This document shows positions 62,500 through 64,000 of a stretch of 64,000 nucleotides of DNA, piece by piece. The position numbers and the translations under genes are program-made. The stretch comes from Paucidesulfovibrio gracilis DSM 16080 (GTDB lineage Bacteria; Desulfobacterota; Desulfovibrionia; Desulfovibrionales; Desulfovibrionaceae): positions 92,305 to 156,304 of the forward strand of contig NZ_FUYC01000005.1 of the NCBI RefSeq assembly GCF_900167125.1, given 5' to 3'. The notes below the pieces were generated by a model. The model did not search any database. It was given only the letters and a program-made list of their open reading frames with translations, and was not told where the DNA came from. Numbering within the stretch: position 1 is the first letter of the stretch; each line of letters starts with the position of its first letter.

Positions 62500-63363
62500 A
62501 TGAACGCCGCTCACCAGCCCCTTCGAATCACTCTGCTGACCCTTCTGTTCCTGACCATCATGCATCCCCTGCCCTCAGACGCCCGCACATTGGATGCCCG
62601 CACACTGTACAAGCAAGTGCAAGGCTCCGTGGTGCGCGTGATCTGCGACACGGGAAACGCCATCTCCGAAGGCACAGGCTTTTTTGTGGGGGACGGATCG
62701 CTCGTGGCAACCAATCATCATGTGGTGGAAGGCGCCCGATCCATCGACGTGGAAACCAACGACGGCGAAACCCAACACTCCCTGCGGCTGGTGTATGCCG
62801 ACCGACGGCAGGATCTGGCCCTGATCCGCGTGCAGCACCCCGGCACAGCCCTGCCTCTGGCCGAAACACCGCCGGAGGTCGGCCAGGAAGTCATGACCAT
62901 CGGACACCCCCTGGGCCTGGAAAATTCCATTTCCCTAGGCGTGGTCAGCGGCCTACGCACCCAAGAAGGCGTCAGCCTGGTGCAGACCACGGCGGCCATC
63001 TCCCACGGCAACAGCGGCGGTCCGCTCCTGGATGAACAAGGCCAGGTGCTGGGCATCAACACGTTCTACTATGACGGGGGGCAAAATTTGAACTTTGCCG
63101 TGGCCGTAACACACCTCGCAGGCATGCTTTCCCGCGACCTGAGCGGCTCCGGCACCGGAGGAACCCCTCCCGGACAAGCCCAGGGTACTGGCAACAGCAG
63201 CGGAGCCAAGGACAGGATCAACCAGCAAGAAAATCCGGCCCCCTCTTCGCCCCGCCCACCACGCCAGACCACCCCTTCCCCGGACAATGGAAAAGGCATC
63301 ATCAACGATCACCAGCACCACCAAGACGGCAACGCAAGCCAGGGCAGCATCCGCCGCCGGTAA
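62500..63363 (+). CDS. Exported trypsin-like serine protease (HtrA-like) without PDZ domain
   Basis: A 287-residue S1C-type protease starting at 62500 after GGAG. The signal peptide is LRITLLTLLFLTIMHPLPSD, followed by a protease fold with His in VATNHHVVEG, Asp in RRQDLALIRV and Ser in ISHGNSGGPLLDEQ, so the triad is complete. No PDZ domain follows; the last 80 residues are low-complexity (Gly, Pro, Gln, His, Ser). It should act in the periplasm, perhaps in protein quality control. Confidence 0.92.
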   Translation: MNAAHQPLRITLLTLLFLTIMHPLPSDARTLDARTLYKQVQGSVVRVICDTGNAISEGTGFFVGDGSLVATNHHVVEGARSIDVETNDGETQHSLRLVYADRRQDLALIRVQHPGTALPLAETPPEVGQEVMTIGHPLGLENSISLGVVSGLRTQEGVSLVQTTAAISHGNSGGPLLDEQGQVLGINTFYYDGGQNLNFAVAVTHLAGMLSRDLSGSGTGGTPPGQAQGTGNSSGAKDRINQQENPAPSSPRPPRQTTPSPDNGKGIINDHQHHQDGNASQGSIRRR

Positions 63364-63434
63364 GCGGCATTCACGGGGTTCAGCCCCGCACAGCCACCAC
63401 CGCGGACGTTCCCACGGCAGCAGCCCTGGACGGG

Positions 63435-63737
63435 CTACAGATGACGCCGCAGGGCATGGCAAAACTGGTCCGGGCAAGACGTACCACGCTTGCCGCAGGT
63501 AATGCCTTCCAGCCGTTCCAAAACATCCTCCAGCGCCATGCCTTCCACCAGGGCGGCAACGGCCTTGAGGTTGCCGTCACACCCACCCGTAAAATGCACG
63601 CCATAGACCTTGCCGTCCCGCACTTGGTAGCTGATGTGCTTGGAGCAGACGCCCTGGGGTACATATTGTTCGCAAGAAGAACCATCGTTATCGGGCTGGA
63701 GTCCAGCGGCAAAAGACATGGGAAGATCGCGCATCAT
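63435..63737 (-). CDS. TSCPD-domain protein
   Basis: A 100-residue protein of the TIGR03905 type: EQYVPQGVCSKHISYQV, VHFTGGCDGNLKAVAALVEG and GITCGKRGTSCPDQFCHAL contain the TSCPD signature, which is also the C-terminal end of class II ribonucleotide reductases. Here it stands alone, as in many anaerobes. ATG at 63737 has GGAA nearby; 63734 and 63719 are alternatives. Function unknown; a metal or thiol role is plausible from the cysteines. Confidence 0.82.
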   Translation of the reverse strand: MMRDLPMSFAAGLQPDNDGSSCEQYVPQGVCSKHISYQVRDGKVYGVHFTGGCDGNLKAVAALVEGMALEDVLERLEGITCGKRGTSCPDQFCHALRRHL

Positions 63738-63946
63738 GGTCGTTGTTCCGTATGGGATGAAGGTGCGTCCGCAACCGATAGCGGACAAAGAAAAAGGGAT
63801 ACCCGCACTGCCTGCGATATCCCGATACCAGCGGCTTGCCGCCGAAACCCGTCCATGTGGACGCCTTTCGGCAAGGCCCGAGCTTCATAGTGCAAATCAC
63901 GCCTGGGAGCAAGCCGCGCCCCGCGCAGGGGACAGGTATTGTTTTC

Positions 63947-64000
63947 CGAGGGGCAACCCTTTCTTGCAGAAAGGGCTTTCCCCTCGGACTCCCCTTCCCA
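63947..64000. repeat. Dispersed repeat, copy C, cut by the window end
   Basis: CCGAGGGG ... CCCCTCGG enclosing AACCCTTTCTTGCAGAAAGGG repeats the layout of the opening hairpin of copy A, followed by CTCCCCTTCCC as in A. Only the first 55 bases are inside the window. Confidence 0.65.

Overview
The window is GC-rich (by eye about 60%) chromosomal DNA from a sulfate-reducing deltaproteobacterium of the Desulfovibrionaceae type. The main evidence is a complete dissimilatory sulfite reductase operon (dsrA-dsrB-dsrD-dsrN, minus strand, 22050-26364). The rest of the content fits: a ptb/buk and 2-oxoacid:ferredoxin oxidoreductase catabolic cluster, ferrous iron uptake, four-helix chemotaxis/c-di-GMP signalling genes and many small exported proteins of anaerobes. 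I see no plasmid, prophage or integrative-element core, no transposase and no CRISPR array.

Layout. 1-3.6 kb: 3' part of a PAS sensor kinase, a candidate structured small RNA with its own terminator, a STAS protein and two exported proteins. 3.7-7.2 kb: a 1150-residue fused ABC exporter. 7.2-14.5 kb: an acyl-CoA dehydrogenase / ETF-QO-like / ETF-beta / ETF-alpha cluster bracketed by two inverted copies of a roughly 300-bp dispersed repeat, then tRNA-Arg. 14.5-20.4 kb: radical SAM protein, CheV, an orphan NeuB with a fused regulator, and an acyl-CoA synthetase. 20.4-26.7 kb: tandem DUF4189 proteins, a periplasmic cyclophilin, and the dsr operon. 26.7-31.3 kb: small genes, a phage-CII-like regulator and a BASS transporter.

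31.6-37.4 kb is an iron region: feoA, feoA, feoB, two exported proteins and two Fur-family regulators, with clear Fur boxes. 37.5-42.7 kb is a Sia-type partner-switching module (siaD, siaA, siaB, siaC) that is extended by a chemoreceptor gene and also carries Fur-like boxes. 43-49.4 kb is a surface glycan/lipid cluster (flippase-like protein, sulfotransferase, GT-C, GT2, methyltransferase, GT4).

49.6-61 kb is a probable pathway for catabolism of 2-hydroxy or 2-oxo acids: BCCT transporter, IclR regulator, butyrate kinase, phosphate butyryltransferase, MFS transporter, a four-subunit 2-oxoacid:ferredoxin oxidoreductase and a fused FAD/Fe-S D-2-hydroxyacid dehydrogenase. Together they would take a 2-hydroxy acid to the 2-oxo acid, acyl-CoA, acyl phosphate and finally acid plus ATP, with electrons passed to ferredoxin and the sulfate-reduction chain. 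The window ends with a lipoprotein, a trypsin-like protease, a TSCPD protein and the start of a third repeat copy.

Functions are read from motifs and gene context only; no database search was possible.
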